Shown: piece by piece, positions 1-6,568 of the stretch
How positions within the stretch are numbered: the first letter of the stretch is position 1
Layout: each line of letters begins with the position of its first letter
DNA from: Fimbriimonadaceae bacterium
GTDB lineage: Bacteria > Armatimonadota > Fimbriimonadia > Fimbriimonadales > Fimbriimonadaceae
Reading direction: 5' to 3'
Assembly (NCBI GenBank): GCA_014380605.1
Contig: JACMJO010000292.1
Coordinates: 1 to 7,805 of the forward strand
Length of the DNA stretch: 7,805 bases
Notes under the pieces: model-generated
Databases searched by the model: none
The model's input: the letters and a program-made list of their open reading frames with translations, nothing else
Told to the model about the DNA's origin: nothing
Program-made: the position numbers and the translations under genes

Positions 1-92
1 ACGATGTTCGTCGTCACCCAATAGCCCGCATAGATCAGCGCCGAAGCGGCGACGACCAGTAAACCGAGATAGAGGAGCTTGTTCTTGGGCAT
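1..92 (-). CDS. N-terminal fragment of a membrane-anchored protein of unknown function (truncated by window edge)
   Basis: Reading the minus strand from an ATG at 92-90 gives an open frame of 30 codons that runs off the window. The peptide begins MPKNKLLYLGLLVVAASALI and continues with YAGYWVTTNIV. Two lysines precede about 18 hydrophobic residues (roughly 6-23), which is the pattern of an uncleaved signal anchor or single transmembrane helix; no clear signal-peptidase site is visible. The start is supported by a Shine-Dalgarno-like AAGGA, 6 nt upstream on the minus strand. The gene is divergent from the glycoside hydrolase, so it belongs to another transcript. The function cannot be named from 30 residues. 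An inner-membrane protein with an N-terminal anchor is the safest description. Confidence 0.62.
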   Translation of the reverse strand, partial: MPKNKLLYLGLLVVAASALIYAGYWVTTNI

Positions 93-220
93 AGAATTCC
101 TTCGAGTCAATATAGACTATACGCGAGCGGATACGGAATGAAGGTGGGCTTGGTTGCAATTTGGTCTGGTGTTAACCTTGCGGATTAACCTAGACTGCCT
201 CTATCATGCAGGTAGTAGCC
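93..220. promoter_or_regulatory. Divergent intergenic/promoter region
   Basis: This 128-bp gap lies between two divergent genes and must hold both promoters. For the minus-strand gene there are AT-rich -10-like hexamers, TATAGT (121-116) and TATATT (114-109), about 17-30 nt before the ATG, but only a poor -35 (TTCCGT-like). The same stretch forms a short dyad, TATAG-a-CTATA (111-121). On the plus side TTAACC occurs twice (172-177 and 185-190), a 13-bp period, just before the glycosidase start. No convincing sigma-70 -35/-10 pair is visible for the plus-strand gene. The role of the repeats is a guess. Confidence 0.35.
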
Positions 221-2461
221 ATGAAAAGCCTGCAATCTCTGACATTCGCATCCGTGGCCTGCGTTGCCTGTTCTCAGACCAATTCCGGGCCTGGAAGTTG
301 GGCATTCAATCCCAAGCCCGATGAGTTCAGCCCAACCGCCATGCTCGATCTCCGGTCATTGAACGAGAAGATCGCCGGAGAATCGGGTTTTGTGAAGTCG
401 GATACCAAAGGAGACTTCACCTATGGAAACGGAAAGCCCTTGAGATTCTGGGCGGTTAATACAGGAGTCGGAAGCGAGAAGCCTTGGACGAAACGGCCGC
501 TGGGCCGCCAAACAGAACCGGATCTGGTTCGCCACGCACGATTCCTAGCCAAGCGCGGAGTCAACATCATCCGGCTTCACACTCAGATTTCGCCTGATCC
601 CAGGCCAGGCTCCAAAATCACGGACATCAACCCCGGGGTTCGGGATCACATATGGCGAACAGTCGCGGCGATGAAGAAGGAAGGCATCTACTCCTGCATC
701 TCGCCCTACTGGGGAGTACCGATGAAGTTTGCCGGGGCTTGGAATGTCCCGGGCGGTACGGATCAAAGCGCTCTGGGATTGCTTTTCTTTGATCCCACAT
801 TGCAAGCCGCCTACAAATCCTGGCTAAAGGCCCTCTACTCCGAGAAGAATCCCTATACCGGTATTCCGCTCTCACAAGATCCTTCGATCGCGGTGATCCA
901 GATTCAGAATGAAGACAGCCTGTTCTTCTGGACAGTCAACAACATCAAGGGTGCCCAGCGTCGGAACCTTGGCAAACTCTATGGCGACTGGTTGAAGAAG
1001 AAGTATGGGACCCTAAATTCGGCTAGCCAGGCTTGGCAAGGAAACAAGGTTCAGGGCGACGACCCGGCGGCGGGTGTCATGGACTTCCACAACATTTGGG
1101 AGATGACCCAAGCTCGCGATGGCGGAATGGCCAAGCGCCTCGCCGACCAGACCGAATTCTGGGCTCGAACGATGTACGACTTCAACAAGTCGATAGCCGA
1201 GTATCTTCGCAAAGACCTTGGTTGCAAGCAGCTCATCAATGCGGGGAATTGGAAGACGGCGAGCGCCGTCCGGTTGGGGGATCAGGAGCGATGGTCGTAT
1301 ACCGCGAACGAGGTCGACGCGGTCAACCACTACTTTGGCGGCATCCACCAAGGTCCGAACAACGGCTGGGCGATTGTGAACGGAGACAAGTTCACATCCA
1401 TTTCCGCCCTTCTCGATCCCAAGGCTTTGCCGATCAACCTGAAACAGACCGCAGGCCGCCCGATCATGGTCACGGAGAGCTCGTGGGTGTTTCCGAACGG
1501 CTACGCCAGCGAGGCGCCGATGCTCATCGCGGCTTATCAGGGATTGACGGGTGTCGACGCTTACTTCTGGTTTGCCACTGGGGACGACGAGTGGACTCCT
1601 CCCCAATCGGCGAACGGCTATATGCCTTCTCAGGGCAAGTGGCTCTTTGGCAATCCCGACATGCTGGGCACCTTTCCTGCCGCCGCGTTGATGTACCGAA
1701 TGGGGTACGTAAAACGAGGCGCTCCCGCGGTCTCCGAGAATCGTTCCCTGAGCGACCTTTGGACTCGGAAGACACCGATCATTGCGGAGGAAGCTTCGTT
1801 CGATCCCAATCGGGACTCGGGAGACATCGCGCCCGCTTCGGGAGTAAAGACCGGCGTTTCGCCGTTAGCATTTTTAGTGGGACCGGTTGAGGTGAAGTTC
1901 GATGCCGACCCCGCATTGACTAAAGCGGTGCCCATGAACACCTATGCTTCTAATGGAGAGGTCAGATCGATCACAGGCGAGCTTGTCTCGAACACCGACA
2001 AGGGATTCGTGACCGTTAACACCCCTTGCGCCCAAGGTGTAGCGGCGTTCTTTACTCGAAAGCCAACTCATGTGTTGGCTGACGTAACGTTTTCCGCGAG
2101 GCATAACTTTGGCTCAGCGATGGCGGTGTCTATGGACGGATTGCCTCTAAAAACCTCCAAGAAGATCCTGGTCCAGGTAGGCACTGAAAGCCGCCCAACC
2201 GATTGGGTCGAAAAGCCTGCAACCATCACATTGGACGGAGGGAAGTCGGTACAGGGATTAGAAGTTGCAAATTATGGCAAGGCTCCCTGGCGGATTCTTT
2301 CTCCTCAGGTAGACGTTATCGTGAAGAACTCAGGGTTGCGGAAGGCGACTGTCTTGGATATGAACGGCAATGTTGTAAACACAGTAGGCATGACAAAGGT
2401 GGATGGCGGGTTCAGGTTCAAGTTCCCTGAGAACTCAATGTACGTGGTGCTAGAAGGGTAG
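221..2461 (+). CDS. Exported clan GH-A-like glycoside hydrolase (family unassigned)
   Basis: This probably hydrolyses a plant or microbial polysaccharide outside the cytoplasm by a retaining mechanism; the substrate is unknown. I chose ATG 221 over the in-frame ATG 206: it has AGG 8 nt upstream and gives a clean export signal (MKSLQSLTFASVACVAC), while 206 has no ribosome-binding site. The signal may be type II, with Cys17 as lipidation site, but the lipobox is not canonical. Residue numbers are from 221. An N-terminal segment (about 35-85) ends in GKPLRFWAVN, followed by a probable TIM barrel with RFLAKRGVNIIRLH (107-120). IQIQNED carries the presumed acid/base Glu231 after Asn230, and IMVTESS the presumed nucleophile Glu419; this N-E/E pair is the clan GH-A hallmark. 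From about residue 540 the protein is beta-rich, suggesting one or two accessory beta-sandwich domains. It lies 10 bp before a DUF1080 gene. GH5-, GH39- or GH42-like families are all possible. Confidence 0.85.
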   Translation: MKSLQSLTFASVACVACSQTNSGPGSWAFNPKPDEFSPTAMLDLRSLNEKIAGESGFVKSDTKGDFTYGNGKPLRFWAVNTGVGSEKPWTKRPLGRQTEPDLVRHARFLAKRGVNIIRLHTQISPDPRPGSKITDINPGVRDHIWRTVAAMKKEGIYSCISPYWGVPMKFAGAWNVPGGTDQSALGLLFFDPTLQAAYKSWLKALYSEKNPYTGIPLSQDPSIAVIQIQNEDSLFFWTVNNIKGAQRRNLGKLYGDWLKKKYGTLNSASQAWQGNKVQGDDPAAGVMDFHNIWEMTQARDGGMAKRLADQTEFWARTMYDFNKSIAEYLRKDLGCKQLINAGNWKTASAVRLGDQERWSYTANEVDAVNHYFGGIHQGPNNGWAIVNGDKFTSISALLDPKALPINLKQTAGRPIMVTESSWVFPNGYASEAPMLIAAYQGLTGVDAYFWFATGDDEWTPPQSANGYMPSQGKWLFGNPDMLGTFPAAALMYRMGYVKRGAPAVSENRSLSDLWTRKTPIIAEEASFDPNRDSGDIAPASGVKTGVSPLAFLVGPVEVKFDADPALTKAVPMNTYASNGEVRSITGELVSNTDKGFVTVNTPCAQGVAAFFTRKPTHVLADVTFSARHNFGSAMAVSMDGLPLKTSKKILVQVGTESRPTDWVEKPATITLDGGKSVQGLEVANYGKAPWRILSPQVDVIVKNSGLRKATVLDMNGNVVNTVGMTKVDGGFRFKFPENSMYVVLEG

Positions 2462-2471
2462 AACTCAAACT

Positions 2472-3332
2472 ATGAGAATCGACGCCTCCTTCCTTGGCCG
2501 CTGGGACATGACCGTTCATCATCCCGAGGGCGACTTCCCTTCCTGGTTTGAACTGAATGCAGATGGAACTGGTCGGTTTGTGGGCCAGTTCGGTAGTGCG
2601 CGCCCAATCGCCAAGTCCAAAGCGAAAGACGGCACGCTCACCTTCTCCCTTCCCAAGCAGTACGAGCCCCGAGATGACGACATGGTGTTTGAGGGACGAC
2701 TGGATGGCGAAAAGCTGGAAGGCCACACCACTCACAGTGACGCCACCCCAATGAGCTGGACCGCAGTCAAAGCCCCGGCCCTTCCATATCGAGAAACTCA
2801 ATGGGGCACACCTCTAAGCCTTATCCAGACAGATCTCGCCAACTGGGAGCCCCGCTCGCCCAACTGGGAAGTCAACTGGAAGATCGAGAATGGGTGCTTG
2901 GTCAACACCAAGGTAGGCTCGGACCTGATCTTGAACGAGGCTTATGGCGACTTCAAGCTGGTCTGCGAGTACAAGTATCCGGCCGGCAGCAACAGCGGCA
3001 TCTACTTGCGGGGCCGGTATGAGGTCCAAATCCTGGACGACTTTGGTCAGAAACCATCTTGGGGGTCGAGTGCCGGCGTCTATGGCTTCCTGGTGCCATT
3101 GAAGAACGCAATCAATGCATCAGATGAATGGAACACCATCGAGATCGAACTTGTCGGTCGCTGGGTGACGATCACTCTGAACGGTCAAACCGTAGTAAAC
3201 AAAAAGGAGATTCCCGGCATTACTGGCGGGGCATTGGAGTCGAATGAAGGAGCCCCGGGCCGAACGTTTCTCCAAGGTGATCATGGACCGATCACATTCC
3301 GAAAGGTAGAGATCACGCCTTCAGTGAACTAG
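2472..3332 (+). CDS. DUF1080 / 3-keto-disaccharide hydrolase-family protein with N-terminal lipocalin-like domain
   Basis: The 286-residue protein has two parts. Residues 7-103 form a small beta-rich domain (FLGRWDMTVHHPEG, FELNADGTGRFVG, ending SWTAVKAPAL), resembling the lipocalin-like module often found before DUF1080. Residues 113-283 are the DUF1080 (PF06439) concanavalin-like jelly roll, with signatures GSNSGIYLRGRYEVQILDD (172-190), DEWNTIEIEL and FLQGDHGPITFRKVEI (266-281). Known family members cleave or rearrange 3-keto-glycosides produced by glycoside 3-dehydrogenases; activity here is inferred from family only. No dehydrogenase is visible in the window. The N-terminus (MRIDASFLGRWD) has no signal peptide, unlike many family members, so it is predicted cytoplasmic unless the start is wrong. 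It begins 10 bp after the glycosidase stop, with AAGGG about 12 nt upstream, so it is probably cotranscribed and possibly translationally coupled. Confidence 0.88.
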   Translation: MRIDASFLGRWDMTVHHPEGDFPSWFELNADGTGRFVGQFGSARPIAKSKAKDGTLTFSLPKQYEPRDDDMVFEGRLDGEKLEGHTTHSDATPMSWTAVKAPALPYRETQWGTPLSLIQTDLANWEPRSPNWEVNWKIENGCLVNTKVGSDLILNEAYGDFKLVCEYKYPAGSNSGIYLRGRYEVQILDDFGQKPSWGSSAGVYGFLVPLKNAINASDEWNTIEIELVGRWVTITLNGQTVVNKKEIPGITGGALESNEGAPGRTFLQGDHGPITFRKVEITPSVN

Positions 3333-3369
3333 TCGGACCGCGTGTGCCCTCATGCAGCCCGCTTGGCCA

Positions 3370-3403
3370 AATAAAAAGAGGATCGCACAACTCTGTGCGA
3401 TCC
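3370..3403 (-). terminator. Rho-independent terminator of the fasciclin gene
   Basis: A perfect 10-bp stem, GGATCGCACA (3380-3389) against TGTGCGATCC (3394-3403), has a 4-nt loop. Read on the minus strand the stem is followed by TCTTTTTATTT (3379-3369), a good U-tract. It lies 46 nt beyond the fasciclin stop codon. On the plus strand the stem is followed by a mixed sequence without a T-run, so it would terminate the convergent DUF1080 transcript only weakly, if at all. Confidence 0.85.
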
Positions 3404-3416
3404 CGTTCTCGGAGTT

Positions 3417-3436
3417 TCGCGTGAGGTCACACGCGA
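3417..3436. repeat. Inverted repeat between the convergent genes
   Basis: TCGCGTG (3417-3423) and CACGCGA (3430-3436) form a 7-bp perfect stem with a 6-nt loop, between the fasciclin stop and its terminator. There is no T-run on either side. It may be a 3' UTR stem protecting the message or part of the end structure of the plus-strand transcript. Confidence 0.45.
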
Positions 3437-3449
3437 TCCGACGAGACCA

Positions 3450-4013
3450 CTACATACCTGGCATCAAGACCTTGTCGATGACGTGGATCACACCGTTCGA
3501 CTGATACACATCGTAGGTGGAAATGGAGGCGATGCCGCCCTTCTCGTCCTTGATGACGATGTTCTTAGGGCCATTCATCATCGCCCAAAGTTTGCCACCG
3601 GCCAGGGTCTTCAACTCCGTTTTGCCATTACCCTTCTTGATCCAATCCATAAGGGTCTTGGAGTCCACTCGACCTGCTACGACGTGGTAAGTGAGGATGC
3701 CGGTGAGCATCTTCTTGTTCTCTGGCTTTACCAAGGTGTCGACCGTTCCGTCGGGGAGTAGTTTGAAGGCGGCATTAGTGGGCGCGAAGACGGTCAGGGG
3801 GCCTTTGCCTTGAAGGGCGTCGACGAGACCGGCGGCCTTCACTGCGGCGACGAGTGTCGTGTGATCGGGCGAGTTGAGCGCATTCTCCACGATGTTTTTC
3901 ATCTTCATCATGGCCATGCCACCAACCATGGGATTCTCATCCTTCATCATGCCTTGGCTAGCGATAGCGAACCCGAGCGCGGCGATACCTGCAACTGTTG
4001 CGAAAAGTTTCAT
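3450..4013 (-). CDS. Secreted FAS1 (fasciclin) domain protein with methionine-rich N-terminus
   Basis: The 187-residue protein has a signal peptide (KLFATVAGIAALGFAIAS, cleavage probably near residue 18-20) followed by one FAS1 domain. The conserved H1 motif is GPLTVFAPTNAAF (71-83), then YHVVAGRV (109-116), and the H2 motif GVIHVIDKVLMP (174-185) near the end. FAS1 domains usually mediate cell-surface adhesion or matrix contact; the precise role here is unknown. ATG 4013 is chosen because minus-strand AGGAG lies 6 nt upstream; the frame is open to an ATG at 4058, but that would add 15 charged residues before the signal peptide. The mature N-terminus is unusually rich in methionine (seven between residues 22 and 38). 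Terminators on both sides (4156-4181 upstream, 3370-3403 downstream) suggest a monocistronic unit. Confidence 0.93.
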   Translation of the reverse strand: MKLFATVAGIAALGFAIASQGMMKDENPMVGGMAMMKMKNIVENALNSPDHTTLVAAVKAAGLVDALQGKGPLTVFAPTNAAFKLLPDGTVDTLVKPENKKMLTGILTYHVVAGRVDSKTLMDWIKKGNGKTELKTLAGGKLWAMMNGPKNIVIKDEKGGIASISTYDVYQSNGVIHVIDKVLMPGM

Positions 4014-4155
4014 TTGTTTCTCCTGATAAACCATTGGCTTTGCCCGAAACGCGGGCATTCCTCTTGACGGTTAGTTTCCTGGGCAGCGGCTGGTCACCTC
4101 AAGCGCGAATCGCGATCAATTTCTGTTCAATGCGATCAAATGACGTGGATTGGGC
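4014..4155 (-). promoter_or_regulatory. Promoter and leader region of the fasciclin gene
   Basis: Because a terminator ends at 4156, the fasciclin promoter should lie here. I cannot assign a convincing -35/-10 pair for sigma-70 or an ECF sigma. Two features stand out. The octamer GCGATCAA occurs at 4112-4119 and 4132-4139, exactly 20 bp apart, on the plus strand (TTGATCGC on the coding strand), as expected for two sites on the same face of the helix. A 6-bp hairpin, TGCCCG/CGGGCA (4041-4046 and 4052-4057), would form in the leader upstream of the AGGAG. The promoter location is inference; the repeats are seen directly. Confidence 0.4.
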
Positions 4156-4181
4156 AAAAAAAGAGCGGCCAGACGGCCACT
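4156..4181 (-). terminator. Rho-independent terminator downstream of the STAND NTPase gene
   Basis: On the minus strand AGTGGCC (4181-4175), loop GTCT and GGCCGCT (4170-4164) form a 7-bp stem with one G-U pair, followed by C and seven Ts (4162-4156). This is a textbook intrinsic terminator. It lies about 180 nt beyond the NTPase stop and 140 nt before the fasciclin start, so it separates the two minus-strand genes. Confidence 0.85.
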
Positions 4182-4358
4182 TCAACCTGACTTCAGGGAC
4201 GACACAGAAAAGGGGATAAGTGTTTTGAAAGGTGGGTTGGGCGCGGGGAGCGAACATTGGGGGAATGAGCCACGCCCCAACCCGAGACCACTCTAGTTTT
4301 CAGCAAGGCAGTTCTGGACACAAGGCCAGAAGCCGATCATTTTCCGATCATTTTGGGG
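4182..4358. other. 3' untranslated region of the NTPase gene; no gene seen
   Basis: I find no credible gene here on either strand. A long-range inverted repeat (GGGTTGGGCG at 4234-4243 against CG-c-CCCAACCC at 4273-4283, one bulged base, 29-nt loop) may fold in the minus-strand transcript. The stretch also contains a tandem 11-bp repeat, listed separately. Confidence 0.5.
4333..4354. repeat. Perfect tandem 11-bp duplication
   Basis: CCGATCATTTT occurs twice head to tail (4333-4343 and 4344-4354), ending 4 bp from the stop codon of the NTPase gene. It could be a slippage duplication. One turn of helix per unit would also suit a paired protein-binding site, but nothing else supports that. Confidence 0.8.
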
Positions 4359-6437
4359 CTAGCCGCCGGTTTCGATTTGCCAAAGTAGCTCGACCACGCG
4401 CTGAACGCCTGCTTTCAGGTGTCGCCGGTAGCTGGCTATGCTGACATCCACCTGTTCAGCGGCGGCTTCTTGGGAACGTGCCGGCTTGATGTAGTACGTT
4501 TCGAGGGCTTGGAAAAGTTTTGCGTCTTTGCTGGAGGCGACGAGAGTTTTCGCTTGCTCAAAAATAGCCTCCCTCAGGTTCCTAATGCGCTCTCTTGAAT
4601 CCGCGTCGGGTGAAACGCGGTCGAGGACTATCCGCGATTTCAGGAGGGGATTCTCTGCTAGTCGAGCTGGATTGTTAAACGTCTTCAATGCCTGAAGCAC
4701 GGACTCTTCAAAGCTGGACTGAGACAGAACCACCACCTCCTCCGCCTTCACAGTGGGAGGGGCCGCGCCAGCGACAGGGAGTTCCCGTTCGCTCATGAGG
4801 GCAAGCCACGCCTTGATCGGCAACGACCGCCAGTCATGCCCGAAAACGCCATAGGTTTTATCGCCAATCTTGAAATCTGCCTCTTTCAGTCTTGGCAACG
4901 AGGCGTACTCGAACATCGGCGCGAAGAAATCGGGATTGGCACAGACTTGGAAGTCGTGTGCGAGGTTTTGGGCAGTAAGGGAGCTGAACACGATGGCGAC
5001 AAACAGCAGGCTCTGGTCAGGGCAAACGTCTTGATATCCCTCTCGCGACATCCAGTAGCGATAGATGAGGGACCTTTCCCCCTGTCGCAAAGGAGCTTTC
5101 TCGCTTAAGTAACCGATGCATCGTTTGACCCCAGGATCCTGGTCGATTTCCGACTGCATTGCGGCGGATGATTCGATCGTCAGCAGGAAGCCAGTTATGC
5201 CAACCTCCTGAGAGTTACGAAGAACTTGGATATGGGAGGCACCGGATTTCAGCCAGACCTTGGCAACCTTCTCTGAAGCCTCTCCCTCGTACTTGCGAAC
5301 GATCTGTAATATCTCGTTATGGTCAGATGGCTTGGCCAAGTCCACATAACTTGAACTGAGATCCCAGTTGAAAAAGGGTTTGATCGATGGGTTGTCGCGG
5401 TGTAGATAGATGTAGTCGGAGAGGATCGCTTGCTGAGCCAACCCGGACGTGCGCTCCAAGTGGTCGGCATAGTAGGCTCGCGCCTTATCGTGCAGTCGGG
5501 CTAGGTCGTCCGGGTTTCGCCATCGAAGCTCCAGTGAGATTGCCTCGCGAGCAAGGTCGTGCGGATAAACGCCGAATGGCCCAGCCTCGATAAAGGTCAA
5601 CGTCTTTAGCCATTCAAACAGCTCGAAAGAACGTTCGGAGTCGACTACGGCCGCAAGCAAGGCCTCCGAGGTGTTCCTAAGCATCGACGACGCTTCAAGA
5701 GCTTGGCGGTGAAGCGGGCTGGGAACACTGTCCATAAACCTCTCAAGCAACAGGTTGATGATGTCGGGATTAGTTTCCGGATCGAACTTGAGGCTCTGAT
5801 TTTGAGCCAGGGTCTCACACACAAGCGAGAGTGCGAGGGGGTGGCCATGAGTGAACTTGAGGAGGTCCGCAAATCGGTCTGGAGAAACCTCTTGGGAAGC
5901 CAAGTACTTCCTCGACTCGTCCTCATTGAAGTTTCGGAGTCCAACAATCTTGGCTAGCCTTCTCCATGCGCTGTCCGACATCCATGCGTGTGAGGGCCTG
6001 CGACGCCCCATAACTACCGTGAGAAGGGTGTCGGGCATGCTGGGAAGGAACTCCTCACGGAACCATCCTTCGAGGGTGTGGAGCAACTCGAACGTATCGA
6101 TGAAGAGAATTGCCCGCTTGGCTGAAAGCACTTTGCGGGCATCTGCAGGGGATGAGGTTCCTGTAACCTGCATCAGGGCCCATTCGCAACTCTCAGGGTT
6201 GGGCGGCACGAATCGGGCATCGATCGTGAAGGTCGCGACATCCAAATCTTCGGCGATTGCGGCGAACTCCCGCAGAAGCGAAGTCTTACCGACGCCTCCG
6301 GGGCCATACCCGTAAAACAGCAAGAAGGGCAATTCGCGCGCCTTTAAAGCGTCTCGCAAAAGCGCCTTCTCCTCCATGCGGCCAACAAAGTGCCGTCGCC
6401 GCTGTTCCTTGAGTCTGTCCGCGAGTGTGGTAGCCAA
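4359..6437 (-). CDS. STAND-type P-loop NTPase with GNAT-like middle region and C-terminal helix-turn-helix (probable regulator)
   Basis: The 692-residue protein is probably a cytoplasmic signal-dependent switch that binds nucleotide and DNA. RRRHFVGR (13-20) is the usual lead into this NTPase class. Walker A is GPGGVGKT (45-52, Lys51), Walker B AILFIDTFE (109-117, Asp114), and GHPLAL (198-203) is the GxP motif typical of STAND/NB-ARC proteins. A winged-helix-like segment follows (FIEAGPFGVYPHDLAREAI, 282-300). Residues about 390-550 look like an acetyltransferase-type (GNAT-like) fold, including FQVCANPDFFAPMFEY (496-511) and YGVFGHDWRSLP (529-540). I recall similar segments in actinobacterial and chloroflexal ATP-binding proteins but cannot search. 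The C-terminus (about 655-688) reads as a helix-turn-helix, with SQEAAAEQVDVSIASYRRHL. The start is TTG 6437; the next Met, residue 21, would lose the conserved FVGR. A GGGGGA precedes it very closely. The signal sensed and the targets are unknown. Confidence 0.88.
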   Translation of the reverse strand: MATTLADRLKEQRRRHFVGRMEEKALLRDALKARELPFLLFYGYGPGGVGKTSLLREFAAIAEDLDVATFTIDARFVPPNPESCEWALMQVTGTSSPADARKVLSAKRAILFIDTFELLHTLEGWFREEFLPSMPDTLLTVVMGRRRPSHAWMSDSAWRRLAKIVGLRNFNEDESRKYLASQEVSPDRFADLLKFTHGHPLALSLVCETLAQNQSLKFDPETNPDIINLLLERFMDSVPSPLHRQALEASSMLRNTSEALLAAVVDSERSFELFEWLKTLTFIEAGPFGVYPHDLAREAISLELRWRNPDDLARLHDKARAYYADHLERTSGLAQQAILSDYIYLHRDNPSIKPFFNWDLSSSYVDLAKPSDHNEILQIVRKYEGEASEKVAKVWLKSGASHIQVLRNSQEVGITGFLLTIESSAAMQSEIDQDPGVKRCIGYLSEKAPLRQGERSLIYRYWMSREGYQDVCPDQSLLFVAIVFSSLTAQNLAHDFQVCANPDFFAPMFEYASLPRLKEADFKIGDKTYGVFGHDWRSLPIKAWLALMSERELPVAGAAPPTVKAEEVVVLSQSSFEESVLQALKTFNNPARLAENPLLKSRIVLDRVSPDADSRERIRNLREAIFEQAKTLVASSKDAKLFQALETYYIKPARSQEAAAEQVDVSIASYRRHLKAGVQRVVELLWQIETGG

Positions 6438-6445
6438 TCGTCCCC

Positions 6446-6458
6446 CGCCTTTATTATA
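6446..6458 (-). promoter_or_regulatory. -10 box of the STAND NTPase gene, very short leader
   Basis: A perfect TATAAT (6458-6453, minus strand) lies 15 nt before the TTG start. With usual spacing transcription would begin near 6446, giving a leader of only about 9 nt that includes GGGGA. No good -35 is seen at 16-18 bp (best CAACTT-like), so an activator or an atypical promoter is possible. Confidence 0.6.
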
Positions 6459-6461
6459 GGG

Positions 6462-6478
6462 CTTGCCATGCGGGCAAG
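6462..6478. promoter_or_regulatory. Dyad-symmetric candidate operator in the divergent promoter region
   Basis: CTTGCC (6462-6467) and GGCAAG (6473-6478) form 6-bp perfect inverted arms with a 5-bp spacer. The element begins 4 bp upstream of the NTPase -10 box, where its -35 would be, and 90 bp before the S1-like gene's first ATG. The position suits autoregulation by the helix-turn-helix of the NTPase, but the binding protein is not shown. Confidence 0.45.
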
Positions 6479-6568
6479 TTGCACGAACATGGTCTTAGCG
6501 AAGGATTCTTAGGCTATCTGAACCAGAGTGACCAGCCCGAGATTCGCTTCAGCGTCACAATAGAACCT

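Noticed and set aside
1013..1606. Open frame of 197 codons on the minus strand opposite the glycosidase
   Set aside because: It is antisense to the catalytic barrel region, has no recognisable motif, and is explained by codon bias of the real gene.
1033..1890. Open frame of 285 codons on the plus strand inside the glycosidase gene
   Set aside because: Its product is rich in Arg, Gly and Ser without any domain, and it lies wholly within a well-supported gene in another frame.
4014..4058. Upstream ATG (4058) as the fasciclin start
   Set aside because: It would put 15 mostly charged residues before a normal signal peptide, overlaps a leader hairpin, and has no ribosome-binding site, while 4013 has AGGAG at good spacing.
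4234..4283. Long inverted repeat GGGTTGGG/CCCAACCC as the main NTPase terminator
   Set aside because: The loop is about 29 nt and no T-run follows; the hairpin at 4156-4181 is a far better terminator.
4232..4444. Small plus-strand frame across the NTPase 3' end
   Set aside because: It has no ribosome-binding site, no motif, and overlaps the conserved helix-turn-helix end of the NTPase on the other strand.
5851..6315. Open frame of 154 codons on the plus strand opposite the NTPase P-loop region
   Set aside because: It is low-complexity Ser/Arg-rich and lies opposite conserved Walker motifs.
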